Origin: Terriglobia bacterium
GTDB taxonomy: Bacteria; Acidobacteriota; UBA6911
Direction of reading: 5' to 3'
Assembly (NCBI GenBank): GCA_020072565.1
Contig: JAIQGI010000025.1
Coordinates: 21,385-85,384 of the forward strand
Length of the DNA: 64,000 bases
Below are positions 54,573 through 62,855 of the stretch, piece by piece. The translations under genes were made by a program, and so were the position numbers. Numbering within the stretch: the stretch's first letter is position 1; every line of letters starts with the position of its first letter. The notes beneath the pieces are model-generated. The model was given only the letters and a program-made list of their open reading frames with translations. It was not told the DNA's origin and did not search any database.

Positions 54573-55604
54573 TCAGTAAATCCCGCGGATTTTCAGGCTG
54601 ATGAGCTGATCGATCGTCAGGTTCTTCATGCCGCGGGCTTGCAGGCTGCGGATATATTCCGGAGTGACCCCGTGGATCCGCATGGCGACCAACTGATCAA
54701 CGGTCGGGGTATAGCCGAGTGACTTAACCTCCCTCACGAATGGGATGTCCGCACCGTGGATCCGCATGGCGACCAGCTGGTCAACGGTCGGAGCATAGCC
54801 GAGCGACTTGACCTCCTTCACGAATGGGATGTCGGCACCGTGGATCCGCATGGCGATCATCTGATCGGGAGAAATGGCGCCATAGCCGAGCGCTTTCATC
54901 TCGCGCGCGAATTCCGGTGCCACCCCATGAATACGCATGGCAACCATCTGGTCGACGGAGGGATTGTACCCGAGCATCTTAAGTTCCCGGGCGAAGTCGA
55001 CGCTGACCTCGTGAATTCGCATGGCAACCAGGTTGTCCGGCGAGAGTTCGTTATAACCCAGGGCCTTCATCTCCCTGATATACTCGATCGCCACGCCGTG
55101 AATGCACAGCGCAATCAGCTGATCCGAAGTCACGCGATCCAGTCCCAGCCCGCGCAAATCGCGCACGTACGAAAGCTTCACGTCGTGAAGCGCCATGGCA
55201 AACACCATATCCGGCGAGAGTCCTTGATAGCCGAGCGCCTGCATCTCCGAGACAAATCCGGCATTGGGCGCGAAGGTGAACGCCCCGGAGCCGTTGCCGT
55301 TCTTGAAGTAGCCTTCACACTCCAGGGTGCCGGCATCGCGCACAATCTCGAAGCGCACGTTGGTTCCCGCCGAGTCTATTTGCCCTCGGGCCAGGCCCCG
55401 GAGCTGATCCAGCGGCAGCGTCGAAGCGCTGCTGAAATGTCCGGACGAGCCCCGATTCCCTTGCAGCGTGAGTTGAATCCTGCCGTCCACGGGACGGCCA
55501 TCTATCAACCACTGCCCGGTGACCGGCGCAGCATCCTGAAACGCATGTGCCGTCAGCAGGCTGCAACAAAACACAGCAATCGCAATAGCTTTCCAGTGGC
55601 TCAT
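54573..55604 (-). CDS. Secreted protein built of 28-residue helical repeats
   Basis: This 343-residue protein has a signal peptide (about 1-21) and an N-terminal beta-rich domain (about 28-112, with GQWLIDGRPVDGRIQLTLQG). From about residue 115 to the end it has eight repeats of 28-29 residues with consensus (F/Y)xREhKxLGYxxhSxDQhhAMRIHGVxP. Each would form two short helices. Two central units are almost identical at the DNA level. Its TAAGGAG Shine-Dalgarno begins in the stop of the M56 peptidase gene 13 bases upstream, and that peptidase has the same repeats. A role as ligand, decoy or substrate of that sensor is inference. Confidence 0.82.
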   Translation of the reverse strand: MSHWKAIAIAVFCCSLLTAHAFQDAAPVTGQWLIDGRPVDGRIQLTLQGNRGSSGHFSSASTLPLDQLRGLARGQIDSAGTNVRFEIVRDAGTLECEGYFKNGNGSGAFTFAPNAGFVSEMQALGYQGLSPDMVFAMALHDVKLSYVRDLRGLGLDRVTSDQLIALCIHGVAIEYIREMKALGYNELSPDNLVAMRIHEVSVDFARELKMLGYNPSVDQMVAMRIHGVAPEFAREMKALGYGAISPDQMIAMRIHGADIPFVKEVKSLGYAPTVDQLVAMRIHGADIPFVREVKSLGYTPTVDQLVAMRIHGVTPEYIRSLQARGMKNLTIDQLISLKIRGIY

Positions 55605-55617
55605 TTTCCGGTTCTCC

Positions 55618-57417
55618 TTATTGGCGGTCGGGTGACACAATCCCTGCCTGCTTCAACTGGTTGAGCACATTCATCATCACCTTTTTGGCGCCCTGCTTCA
55701 GCGCCTCGAAGACAGACGCGGCGCTGATGCCATGAATGCGCGCCGCGATTGCGTCATCGAAGCTCAAATTCGTCAGGCCCGCGGCCTTCAGGCCGCGGAC
55801 ATATTCCGGAGTGACGTCATGGATGCGCAGGGCCACGATCTGGTCCGCAGTCGGCGTTCGCAGGCCGAGTGACTTGAATTCCTGCACTTGACTCGCTTCC
55901 ACACCGTGAATCCGGAACGCGATGAGTTCGTCGATCGTCATTCCGGGCAGTCCCAAGGCTTTGATTCCGTCGGCGTATTCTGGAGTGACACCGTGGATCC
56001 TGAGTGCGATCAGCTGGTCAACCGTTGTCGCCCCGAATCCCAGGCCTTTCATCTGTGCCGCGAAATCCGGAGTCACTCCGTGGATCTGGATCGCAAGCAC
56101 CTCGTCAGGAGTCAGGTGGTCGAATCCAGCCGACCGCATTTCTCTGATCCGTTCGGGCTCGGCGCCATGGATCCGTAACGCGATCAGCTGATCCGGTGCG
56201 AGATCAGCCATTCCGGCCGAGTTCATCTGGCGGATGTATCCGGCGGTGACGCCTTGATTCTTGAAAGCGATGAGCTGCTCCGCCGTCAGGTTCGCATATC
56301 CGGCACCGGCCAGATCATCGATGAAGCTCTTGGATTCGACCGCGGCCGGCGGCTTGGCGCCGGGCCCGGTGACAGGGCTGCCCGCCTGGCTCTGTTTTGA
56401 GGACGCCACTTGTGCCCCCACCCAGGCCGCACCTAGAGTGAGCAGCGCGAGCACTGCCGCAAGCCAGGTCTTCGTGCCGCGTTCGGCCGGCCGGCCGGAC
56501 GCGATCAGCCGGCGAATGCGGGGGATCAAAACGCCGCCATCCGCCGCCATGGCGTATTTAGATGTGCGGGCGCGCAGTTCCTCCAGGCGGGCGAGCGCCC
56601 GCGCATATGTGAGCACATCGCCGCAAGCCGAAACGGCCAGATCATCACAGCAATTCTCCCGCTCGATGCGAATTCTCCTGCCGACCCACCAAACGGCAGG
56701 ATGGTAGAAGAGCAGCGTTTCGGCCGCGGTTTGAATCAGATTCACCAGGTAATCATGACGGCGGATGTGCGCCAGTTCGTGCGCCAGCAGCGCTTCCAGT
56801 TGTTGTGGATCCACACCCACAAACGCAGAGGCGGGCACCAATATTACCGGACGAAGCCAGCCGACCACGGCCGGCAACTGGGCCAGCGCCGACTTCGAAA
56901 TCCTCACCGGGAACGAGACGCTCAGCGCCTGGGCCAGTCGCTTTGCCCGCTGCTCCCAGATTGGGTCGACCGGCGTCGTTTCCGTCCACCTCAGCCTCTG
57001 CGCCGCCACCCATCCGCCGGCAGATCGGGCCGAGAACACAATCACGCCGGCCAGCCAAAGGCAATCCAGCCAGGGAGCGCATGTTGCCAGCAGGGCCTTC
57101 ACCTGCAAGGCGCGCGTGGAGGAGCCGACCGCTGCAACGAACTCCGGCCCGGCAAAAAGAGTACCCTTATCGGAAGCCGCGGCGGGCGCGGCCGGAAGCG
57201 CAAACGCGAACCAGACGAACGTGCCTGCCAGCGCCATCACCATCAGTACCATGGCAATGCACGCCAGGCCATAACGGACGCCGGCACTCGATTTTCGCAA
57301 AGAGGCATTGGCAGCGGCGAGGATCAATGCGATCCCGGTGCCCTGCCAGAGAAAATGCATCAAAGCCCAGCCCAGGGCAATCATGAGGGGTTCCCCAAGA
57401 AACGCCGGCGGATTCAT
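55618..57417 (-). CDS. BlaR1-like M56 membrane metallopeptidase with C-terminal helical repeats
   Basis: This 599-residue protein has four transmembrane segments (about 10-34, 50-76, 113-130 and 318-336) and the M56 zinc protease core between the last two: ALLAHELAHIRRHDYLVNLIQ (HExxH at 213-217) and ERENCCDDLAV (third ligand region). In BlaR1/MecR1 the last helix is followed by a penicillin-binding sensor. Here residues 365-570 hold seven repeats of about 28 residues (LTxDQLIALRIHGVTPEYhRxhKxhGL). On signal, M56 proteases cut the cognate BlaI repressor. The ATG overlaps the BlaI stop (ATGA) and the repeat protein follows. Confidence 0.92.
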   Translation of the reverse strand: MNPPAFLGEPLMIALGWALMHFLWQGTGIALILAAANASLRKSSAGVRYGLACIAMVLMVMALAGTFVWFAFALPAAPAAASDKGTLFAGPEFVAAVGSSTRALQVKALLATCAPWLDCLWLAGVIVFSARSAGGWVAAQRLRWTETTPVDPIWEQRAKRLAQALSVSFPVRISKSALAQLPAVVGWLRPVILVPASAFVGVDPQQLEALLAHELAHIRRHDYLVNLIQTAAETLLFYHPAVWWVGRRIRIERENCCDDLAVSACGDVLTYARALARLEELRARTSKYAMAADGGVLIPRIRRLIASGRPAERGTKTWLAAVLALLTLGAAWVGAQVASSKQSQAGSPVTGPGAKPPAAVESKSFIDDLAGAGYANLTAEQLIAFKNQGVTAGYIRQMNSAGMADLAPDQLIALRIHGAEPERIREMRSAGFDHLTPDEVLAIQIHGVTPDFAAQMKGLGFGATTVDQLIALRIHGVTPEYADGIKALGLPGMTIDELIAFRIHGVEASQVQEFKSLGLRTPTADQIVALRIHDVTPEYVRGLKAAGLTNLSFDDAIAARIHGISAASVFEALKQGAKKVMMNVLNQLKQAGIVSPDRQ

Positions 57418-57803
57418 CGGCCACCTCGCTCGTATTCGTCCAGCAACTTCCGGATCTGTGCCAACTCCTCGGCCGAAGCCCGCCGGGAGCTCAGGGCCTG
57501 CATCACCAAGTTGAGCGCGGAACCGTTGAAGGCGCGGTCCAGCAGGTCGCGCACCAGCAGCTTCTGAGTCTGGTCTTGCGGCGCCCGCGCTTCATAAATG
57601 TGCGCGCGTTGGTCTTCGTTCCGTAATACCAGACCCTTCTCGGCCATGATCTGCATCAGTTTCAGGACGGTGGTATAGCCGATGGGCCTGGTGCGGCCCA
57701 GGACGTTGTAGACGTCGCGGACGGTTGATGGACCTCGGTGCCACAACACCCCGAGGATCTCGAGCTCGGCGCCGGTAGGTCGCGGATCGGTTGTCTTTTT
57801 CAT
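57414..57803 (-). CDS. BlaI/MecI/CopY-family repressor
   Basis: Starting at 57803 gives 129 residues, the usual length; the frame is open 47 codons further but that part crosses the promoter. A winged helix (TGAELEILGVLWHRGPSTVRDVYNVLG, then GYTTVLKLMQIMAEKGLVLR) is followed by a dimerisation domain (LLVRDLLDRAFNGSALNLVMQALSSRRASAEELAQIRKLLDEYE). Such repressors block their operon until cut by the M56 partner encoded next (ATGA overlap). Two palindromes upstream are its likely operators. Confidence 0.94.
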   Translation of the reverse strand: MKKTTDPRPTGAELEILGVLWHRGPSTVRDVYNVLGRTRPIGYTTVLKLMQIMAEKGLVLRNEDQRAHIYEARAPQDQTQKLLVRDLLDRAFNGSALNLVMQALSSRRASAEELAQIRKLLDEYERGGR

Positions 57804-57810
57804 ATTCGCT

Positions 57811-57852
57811 ATATAATACGAAGGATTTCGTATTGTCAACGAAAATTTTCGT
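57811..57852 (-). promoter_or_regulatory. BlaI-operon promoter with two palindromic operators
   Basis: On the minus strand TTGACA (57834-57839) is followed by exactly 17 bp and TTATAT (57811-57816). The spacer contains AATACGAA-GGAT-TTCGTATT (57815-57834), a perfect 8-bp inverted repeat. A second perfect palindrome, ACGAAAATTTTCGT (57839-57852), touches the -35. The -10 is 7 bases from the ATG at 57803, so transcription would begin at or next to the start codon. Repressor binding would block polymerase directly. Confidence 0.8.
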
Positions 57853-58063
57853 ACAATAAGCCTCAAATTCTGTCGCGTGGGCACGGTTTCGGCAAATTCA
57901 TGGCGCTCAACACGCCGGACCCATATCGCGGCCGGCGAGATCAACCGGAGCTATTGTCTGAGGCATGAACAGTCTCGGCGCAACGGGCATCGGAGCTTTC
58001 GTCGCAGCTTTCCCGGGAGGTTGCTTGACTCAAGTATCGTGCCCGTGTAGAGTTATGCGCCGT

Positions 58064-58139
58064 GGGGCTGTAGCTCAGCTGGGAGAGTGCCTGACTGGCA
58101 GTCAGGAGGTCGCGAGTTCGATCCTCGCCAGCTCCACCA
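58064..58139 (+). tRNA. tRNA-Ala (anticodon GGC)
   Basis: This is 76 bases with encoded CCA. GGGGCTG pairs with CAGCTCC; the D arm is GCTCAGCTGGGAGAGT; the anticodon arm CCTGA-CTGGCAG-TCAGG gives GGC; the T arm is CGAGTTCGATCCTCG. Phage-related genes lie 1.2 kb downstream, so its 3' end is a possible attachment site, though no second copy was seen. Confidence 0.97.
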
Positions 58140-58301
58140 ATAGAATCAACAATTTACTGATCCCATCCAAAACAAAAGAACCAAAAAGGTAGCGCAGAGG
58201 TAGCAATTCCTCGACCGTTCCAATTTCCCCACGTACCACAAAATCATTTTGCGTTAAAATTATCTTATTGCTGCGCTTTGAGCCATTTGGAGGGGAATCT
58301 C

Positions 58302-59375
58302 GTGAAATTCTGGCACAGTTCCTTAGTTGTGATGTTCGCTATCTCGGCTCTCATTCACGGACAAGACAAGTTCGGTGAAACTGTACCGTTTAGTCTTGCT
58401 TGGGTTGAGGGCAAGTGCGTCGATTGCCAAACCGCTCTTATGCTTGGTCGAATCCAGTTTGTGAGCCGTAATGAAGCTTGGGCGGTTGGAGTCGCCTACC
58501 CGCCACCTGGCGCTCAGGGTGCAGGAGACTTTATAGTTGTTCACACCAAGGATGCCGGTCACACATGGAGGGAACTACGCCAGACACGCGAGCATGCAGG
58601 TGATGAAGATGGCCCTCCAGCCTTTTCCTTTCTCGATTCCGAGCGGGGCTGGATCGCGTGGTGGGACCCAGCCCGAGAGCCAAAGATGATACGTACGCGG
58701 GATGGCGGGCGGCACTGGCTGGACGTATCCGACAAGATCGCTCAGAAAATAGTTTTCTTTGACGATAGCCGGGGTTATGGGACCGAAGTTACTACATTTC
58801 TTCGTACCAATGACGGAGGTCGCCACTGGACGGAGACTCAGATTCCCGACGTCCGTTTCATCGATCGCATGTTCTTTCTTACCCCCGAGATCGGTTGGCT
58901 TGCGGGCACTGATGGTAAGGATTTCTTTGTTTTCCGGACTACGAACGGCGGTGAGAATTGGGAAAAATCCAGAACCACGCCTCCTAAGGAATTAGCCAGT
59001 GTGCGAGATATCTTCTTTCTGAACCCAAACCGGGGTTGGCTTGTCACATGGCAATTGAATGACGGCGGGACATATCTGTACTCCACTGAAAACGGTGGGA
59101 AAACCTGGGTCGCCAACACAGATTTAGCCTTTCAGGGGAAAGGCAATTGGATATCTGTGGTGCGATTTGTTTCCGATAGACTGGGGTTCCTGTTCGAGAG
59201 CAATTTCCAGAGCAATGGCAATCAAATGCTATTTACAAGAGATGGTGGAACTACCTGGATCAAACAGACATTGCCGCACTCTGTTTATGATTGTCAGGTT
59301 TTCGACGGTGATCTTTTGTGCGCTGGCGGAGGCGGTCCCAAGAACTTTCGGGTTTTAACAGTGCACTCGAAATAG
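58302..59375 (+). CDS. Secreted Ycf48/BNR-like propeller protein
   Basis: A GTG start at 58302 with GGAGGGG upstream gives 357 residues with a signal peptide (WHSSLVVMFAISALIHGQ). Blades contain the Ycf48/BNR signature: HTKDAGHTWREL, IRTRDGGRHWLDV, LRTNDGGRHWTET, FRTTNGGENWEKS, YSTENGGKTWVAN and FTRDGGTTWIKQ, alternating with ERGWIAW or NRGWLVT turns, making one propeller. Ycf48-like domains help assemble or bind partners; nothing shows enzyme activity. GC is visibly lower than in neighbours, suggesting transfer, consistent with its place between a tRNA and phage genes. Confidence 0.78.
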   Translation: MKFWHSSLVVMFAISALIHGQDKFGETVPFSLAWVEGKCVDCQTALMLGRIQFVSRNEAWAVGVAYPPPGAQGAGDFIVVHTKDAGHTWRELRQTREHAGDEDGPPAFSFLDSERGWIAWWDPAREPKMIRTRDGGRHWLDVSDKIAQKIVFFDDSRGYGTEVTTFLRTNDGGRHWTETQIPDVRFIDRMFFLTPEIGWLAGTDGKDFFVFRTTNGGENWEKSRTTPPKELASVRDIFFLNPNRGWLVTWQLNDGGTYLYSTENGGKTWVANTDLAFQGKGNWISVVRFVSDRLGFLFESNFQSNGNQMLFTRDGGTTWIKQTLPHSVYDCQVFDGDLLCAGGGGPKNFRVLTVHSK

Positions 59376-59393
59376 TTCCAGGCCGGCCAATGT

Positions 59394-60563
59394 TTAAGTC
59401 GTCTGCGTTGGCCGTGGATTCCATCCTTCTTCGGCCCTCACCTCGTCCGCCGTCAAAATGTTATTCTTCACGGCAATCTCCCACGCTTGCCATCGTTGCG
59501 CCGGATCGCCGCGCATGAGTCCCGACAGGTCGATTTCTAGCCGATGGCTTCTGGATCCACCAAAAACACTACGGGTGAATTCCGCCTCAATTTTGCGGAT
59601 CCAGGGTGAAAGCGTATTCTGTGCGAACCAACGCAGCAGTGTTTCGACGTTGCTGAATGTCCCGTATTGCAGATCTCCGATGATCGGTGGAGGAACGTTG
59701 AACAGTCTCGCCAACTCCTCAACGGTGAATTGCCTGGAAGCCAAAAATTCGGCGTCCTCGGGACTGACTGATACCTGTTTCCACGTGAGTCCTTGGTCCA
59801 AGACCATGACCTTCGCCGCCTGTTGCGGTCCCGAATAGACATCCCGGAATCGTTGCACGAGATATTGGAAGCCCTCCTGCGAGAGCTTGCCCGCGATTTC
59901 CAAGACTCCGCTTGGATTCGCGCCATTCTCGTAAAGGGAATTGGCAAAGGTCTGAATGCTAAGTCCCGCCTGGACCACGGCCGCCGCGCGTTGCAGCCGG
60001 CTGCGCCCGATCAGGCCATCGTCCGTGCGGTCCCGTAAGTGAAACACTTCGTCCTGGAGCAATCGCCGCGTTCCTCCGGTCCCACCGTAGATGCTGGTTA
60101 CTTCCGATACGTCGTAAACAAGGCGTCCGTTCGGCAGGAGCTGAACCGCGACCCACTCCCACGGAACCGGCCGCAGGCCCACAGCCGCGCCCGCGCTGTC
60201 CGTGACAATCTCTGAAAGAGCATTGCCGCGCAGCAGGACGCTGGCCATTGTCCATTCGCACCAGTCGGCCCACGTTTGATGCTGGTTCGGTCCAGCAGCA
60301 ATCAGACGCGCGATAGCATGGTTATCATCCAACTCCCTGCCGTTCGCCACGCTGCGATACACGTAGGCCGGCAGGGATGCAATCCCGGAACTGATCGCGC
60401 CCACGCAGGCCAAAACGGTTGACAGGTTCTCAGCAGTCCTCGGATTGACAAGGCATCCGCCCATGTCCAGGCCGCCCAAAGCCCGCGCAAGAACCGGATC
60501 CCGGCTTGAGATGCCGCGCCGTTCCGGGTCCAGGAAGTTTGCAATTCGTTTCAGCAGTTTCAT
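59394..60563 (-). CDS. HK97-type phage portal protein
   Basis: This 389-residue protein carries features of HK97-family portals: N-terminal ENLSTVLACVGAISSGIASLPAYVYR, HAIARLIAAGPNQHQTWADWCEW, LLRGNALSEIV, LRPVPWEWV, VFHLRDRTDDGLIGRS, FQYLVQRFRDVYSG, EDAEFLASRQFTVEELARLFNVPPPIIGDLQYGTFSNVE and FAQNTLSPWIRKIEAEFTR. The portal ring is the DNA gate of the capsid. The start overlaps the protease stop by 4 bases. No terminase or tail genes adjoin, so this is a prophage remnant although this gene looks intact. Confidence 0.93.
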   Translation of the reverse strand: MKLLKRIANFLDPERRGISSRDPVLARALGGLDMGGCLVNPRTAENLSTVLACVGAISSGIASLPAYVYRSVANGRELDDNHAIARLIAAGPNQHQTWADWCEWTMASVLLRGNALSEIVTDSAGAAVGLRPVPWEWVAVQLLPNGRLVYDVSEVTSIYGGTGGTRRLLQDEVFHLRDRTDDGLIGRSRLQRAAAVVQAGLSIQTFANSLYENGANPSGVLEIAGKLSQEGFQYLVQRFRDVYSGPQQAAKVMVLDQGLTWKQVSVSPEDAEFLASRQFTVEELARLFNVPPPIIGDLQYGTFSNVETLLRWFAQNTLSPWIRKIEAEFTRSVFGGSRSHRLEIDLSGLMRGDPAQRWQAWEIAVKNNILTADEVRAEEGWNPRPTQTT

Positions 60564-61075
60564 ATTGTCTCCAGGTAACGGGAAGCCACGTTCAGCCGCG
60601 GCGTTGCTGATCGCGGGATGACCACGGTCCCGTCATACGCCGGCCATGCCGACACGACGCTGATTTCATGAAGGTCCACGGCCAGCAATTCCCGCTTGCG
60701 GCCGGTCCAGCGTTCGCCGTTCTTCGGTACGGTAAACGCGAAACTCATGCCGCCCAGGTCGCCGCGTTCGGCCAGTGCCAGCACATCCCTGCCGGGCTGC
60801 GTTTCAGGAACGGACAATTCAAATTGCAATCCGTTGCCGTCTTCCGACAGCTTCAGGCTGCCGCTGCGTGTCCGTGCGAGGATCCGCGTTCGGTCATGAT
60901 CGACTAAAGCCAGGATGTCCCGGCCGCTGGCGAGACTGCCGGCGAAGGCGCCGGATCGGATCACCTCGGTAAAATCCCCGATCCGCGCCTCAACGCCGAA
61001 ACGGGCTGCGTAGCCCTCCAACTTACGGCCCGCAGCCCTCAATTCACTTATGGCCCTGCGTTCAAGGGTAATCAC
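60560..61075 (-). CDS. HK97-type prohead maturation protease
   Basis: A GTG start at 61075 gives 171 residues beginning VITLERRAISELRAAGRKLEGYAARFG. The fold of U35 proteases is visible: FTEVIRSGAFAGSL, ALVDHDRTRILARTRSGSLKLSEDGNGL, GDLGGMSFAFTVPK and LHEISVVSAWPAYDGT. His in VDHDR and Ser in GGMSFAF are the expected catalytic residues. It trims capsid and scaffold during head assembly. The start overlaps the preceding capsid-like frame (GTGA) and the stop overlaps the portal start. Confidence 0.9.
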   Translation of the reverse strand: MITLERRAISELRAAGRKLEGYAARFGVEARIGDFTEVIRSGAFAGSLASGRDILALVDHDRTRILARTRSGSLKLSEDGNGLQFELSVPETQPGRDVLALAERGDLGGMSFAFTVPKNGERWTGRKRELLAVDLHEISVVSAWPAYDGTVVIPRSATPRLNVASRYLETI

Positions 61076-61278
61076 AGCGTGATCCCATCGCAGAAGCAGA
61101 AGCCTTCCGGGTGCCGGATCAGCACGTCCGCATCCACAAATGCGCGAATCAGCACGTTGCCCTTCGTGTAAACCGAATCCGCGTAGGGATTCACGAGGAT
61201 GTCCGCGCCGGCTTCGCCCCAGAAGGGCCGGTCGGGGGACGGGGACTGACGACGGCAACTGTTTGATATAGTTGGCAA
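61072..61278 (-). pseudogene. 3' end of a phage capsid-like gene
   Basis: The reading GADILVNPYADSVYTKGNVLIRAFVDADVLIRHPEGFC resembles the C-terminal strand region of HK97-type major capsid proteins. Sequence before residue 18 is not protein-like, so the gene is cut at about 61220-61280 by foreign DNA. It overlaps the protease start by 4 bases. The order capsid, protease, portal is the reverse of the common head-gene order. Confidence 0.5.
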
Positions 61279-61435
61279 AACCGAAGGTTGGGTGCCTCTA
61301 TGAGAGGCCTAAGACAAGAATTGGAGGCCGATTTTTCAATCTAAAGTCCGCATCCCAGGCGTCATAGTAATCCCCCAAAATTCCGACCCGTGAGCACCTT
61401 GGCGTTGTCAGTCCCCCATCCCCCCCCGCCGCAAG

Positions 61436-61711
61436 ATGATCGCGGGGGCCCTGGCCAGCCTGGAGCCGGCGGCCCCGGGAAGGCCCCCGGCTGCCAGGAT
61501 GGAGCTGGACGAACGGGCGGAGGACATGCAGGAGGAGATCCGGCAGTTGCGGATCGAACTGCGGGCGGCGCAGATCCGGGAAGAAGTGGCGTTGCTGATG
61601 CCCCATCTGGTGAAAGTGCCGGAGGGGCGCGGAAAAAAAACGGCAGCCAAAGCGCGATCGCGCGGCGGGAGAGGCGGCACGCAGGACAAATCCGGAGGAT
61701 CTGTGAGTTGA
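61436..61711 (+). CDS. Insertion-sequence orfA-like coiled-coil protein
   Basis: This 91-residue product has a charged helical core (DERAEDMQEEIRQLRIELRAAQIREEVALL) and a basic tail (GRGKKTAAKARSRGGRGG). This fits the short first frame of two-frame transposases or their regulatory part. Its stop overlaps the TTG start of orfB (TTGA), and GGAGG lies at 61694-61698 for that start. No terminal inverted repeats could be fixed. Start uncertain. Confidence 0.45.
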   Translation: MIAGALASLEPAAPGRPPAARMELDERAEDMQEEIRQLRIELRAAQIREEVALLMPHLVKVPEGRGKKTAAKARSRGGRGGTQDKSGGSVS

Positions 61712-62855
61712 GAACGCTCGAGCACGAAAACAGGAAAGTCCGGGGCTTCGGGGCGCAGCAGGCGCGGCGCGAGCTGGAGAGGATTGTGCGGATCGAAGCC
61801 GTGGCCTTTACCCGCTGGATGCATCTCGAGCGCGTGACTCTGGGCTATGCGGCGGCGTGCCTCGGACTTTCCGCAAGCACGGTCTCGATGTGGCAGCGGG
61901 ATTGGGAGGGCGTCAGGTTGCATGCGGAGCCGCGCGGCCGGCCTGCGCAAAGAACCGATCGCGAAACGCGGGACGGTGTGATCGCGCTGTTTCAACTCAT
62001 GGGTCCGGGAGTCGGGCTGTCGGTATTGCAGGAGTTCTTCCCGGGAGTCGCCCGCCGCGAACTGGAGGACCTGCAGCGTCGGTACCGGGACGCGCATAGG
62101 AAAATGAGCCGGGTACTCGTACATGCTCTCCGCTGGCAACGAGTCGGCGCGGTGTGGGCGATGGACTATACGGTTCCTCCCTCGCCCATCGATGGCATCT
62201 ACCGGTCGATACTGGTCGTGCGCGATCTTGCGAGCGGGCTGCAGCTTCTGGCTCTGCCGGTGGAAGCAGCCACGGCGCAGGAGACATGCGCTGCCCTGCA
62301 CGCACTTTCCGTGAGTACGGCGCCCCGCTGGTTCTGAAATCGGATAACGGCAGCGCCTTCACCGCCGAGGAGGTCGAGGGTTTTTTGGAGGCACGCGACG
62401 TGTATCATCTGCTGTCGCCGCCGCGGCTGCCGTCTTATAATGGGGCATGCGAAGCCGGAATCGGTTCCTTGAAAACCCGAGCCCATCACGAGTCAGCACG
62501 CAACGATCGTCCCGGGGAGTGGACCTCCGATGATGTTGAAGCCGCACGCCTCATGGCCAACGAAACCTCGCGGCCTGGGGGCTTTCATGCGCCCACTCCG
62601 AATGACCAATGGCGCATCCGAATGTTGCTCTCCCCGAAAGAACGGGAGCGGTTTCGGGCAAGTTTGGAAATGTTGCGTGAGGAAACACGGAAGGAGTTTG
62701 GTTGTCTGCCCGGCATTGATCCCGTGTCCGGTACGAGAGCGGCCATCGACCGCCGGGCCATTACCCGTGCGCTCGTTGCACACGGCATTCTTAAACTCAG
62801 GGGGAGGCGAATTACTCTCCCAATTTCGGTCGCAAATTCGTCAAGAATTTCGTAG
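61708..62855 (+). pseudogene. Frameshifted DDE transposase (integrase-core type)
   Basis: The first frame (61708-62337, TTG start) has a helix-turn-helix (RVTLGYAAACLGLSASTVSMWQRDW) and the first half of an rve core (VWAMDYTVPPSPIDGIYRSILVVRD). The second half (EYGAPLVLKSDNGSAFTAEEVEGF, then NGACEAGIGSLKTRAHHES) is in another frame from about 62305. One T missing from the run in GCACTTTCCG would explain it. Asp (MDYT), Asp (KSDNG) and Glu (CEAG) of the DDE triad are all present. It is inactive unless a programmed frameshift rescues it. Confidence 0.8.

Noticed and set aside
57965..58192. 75-residue plus-strand frame over the tRNA-Ala
   Set aside because: Its middle (GAVAQLGECLTGSQEVASS) is the classic false translation of a tRNA gene; no ribosome-binding site.
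61280..61435. Left end of the insertion sequence
   Set aside because: No inverted repeat matching the sequence near 62850 could be found by eye, so element borders are not given.
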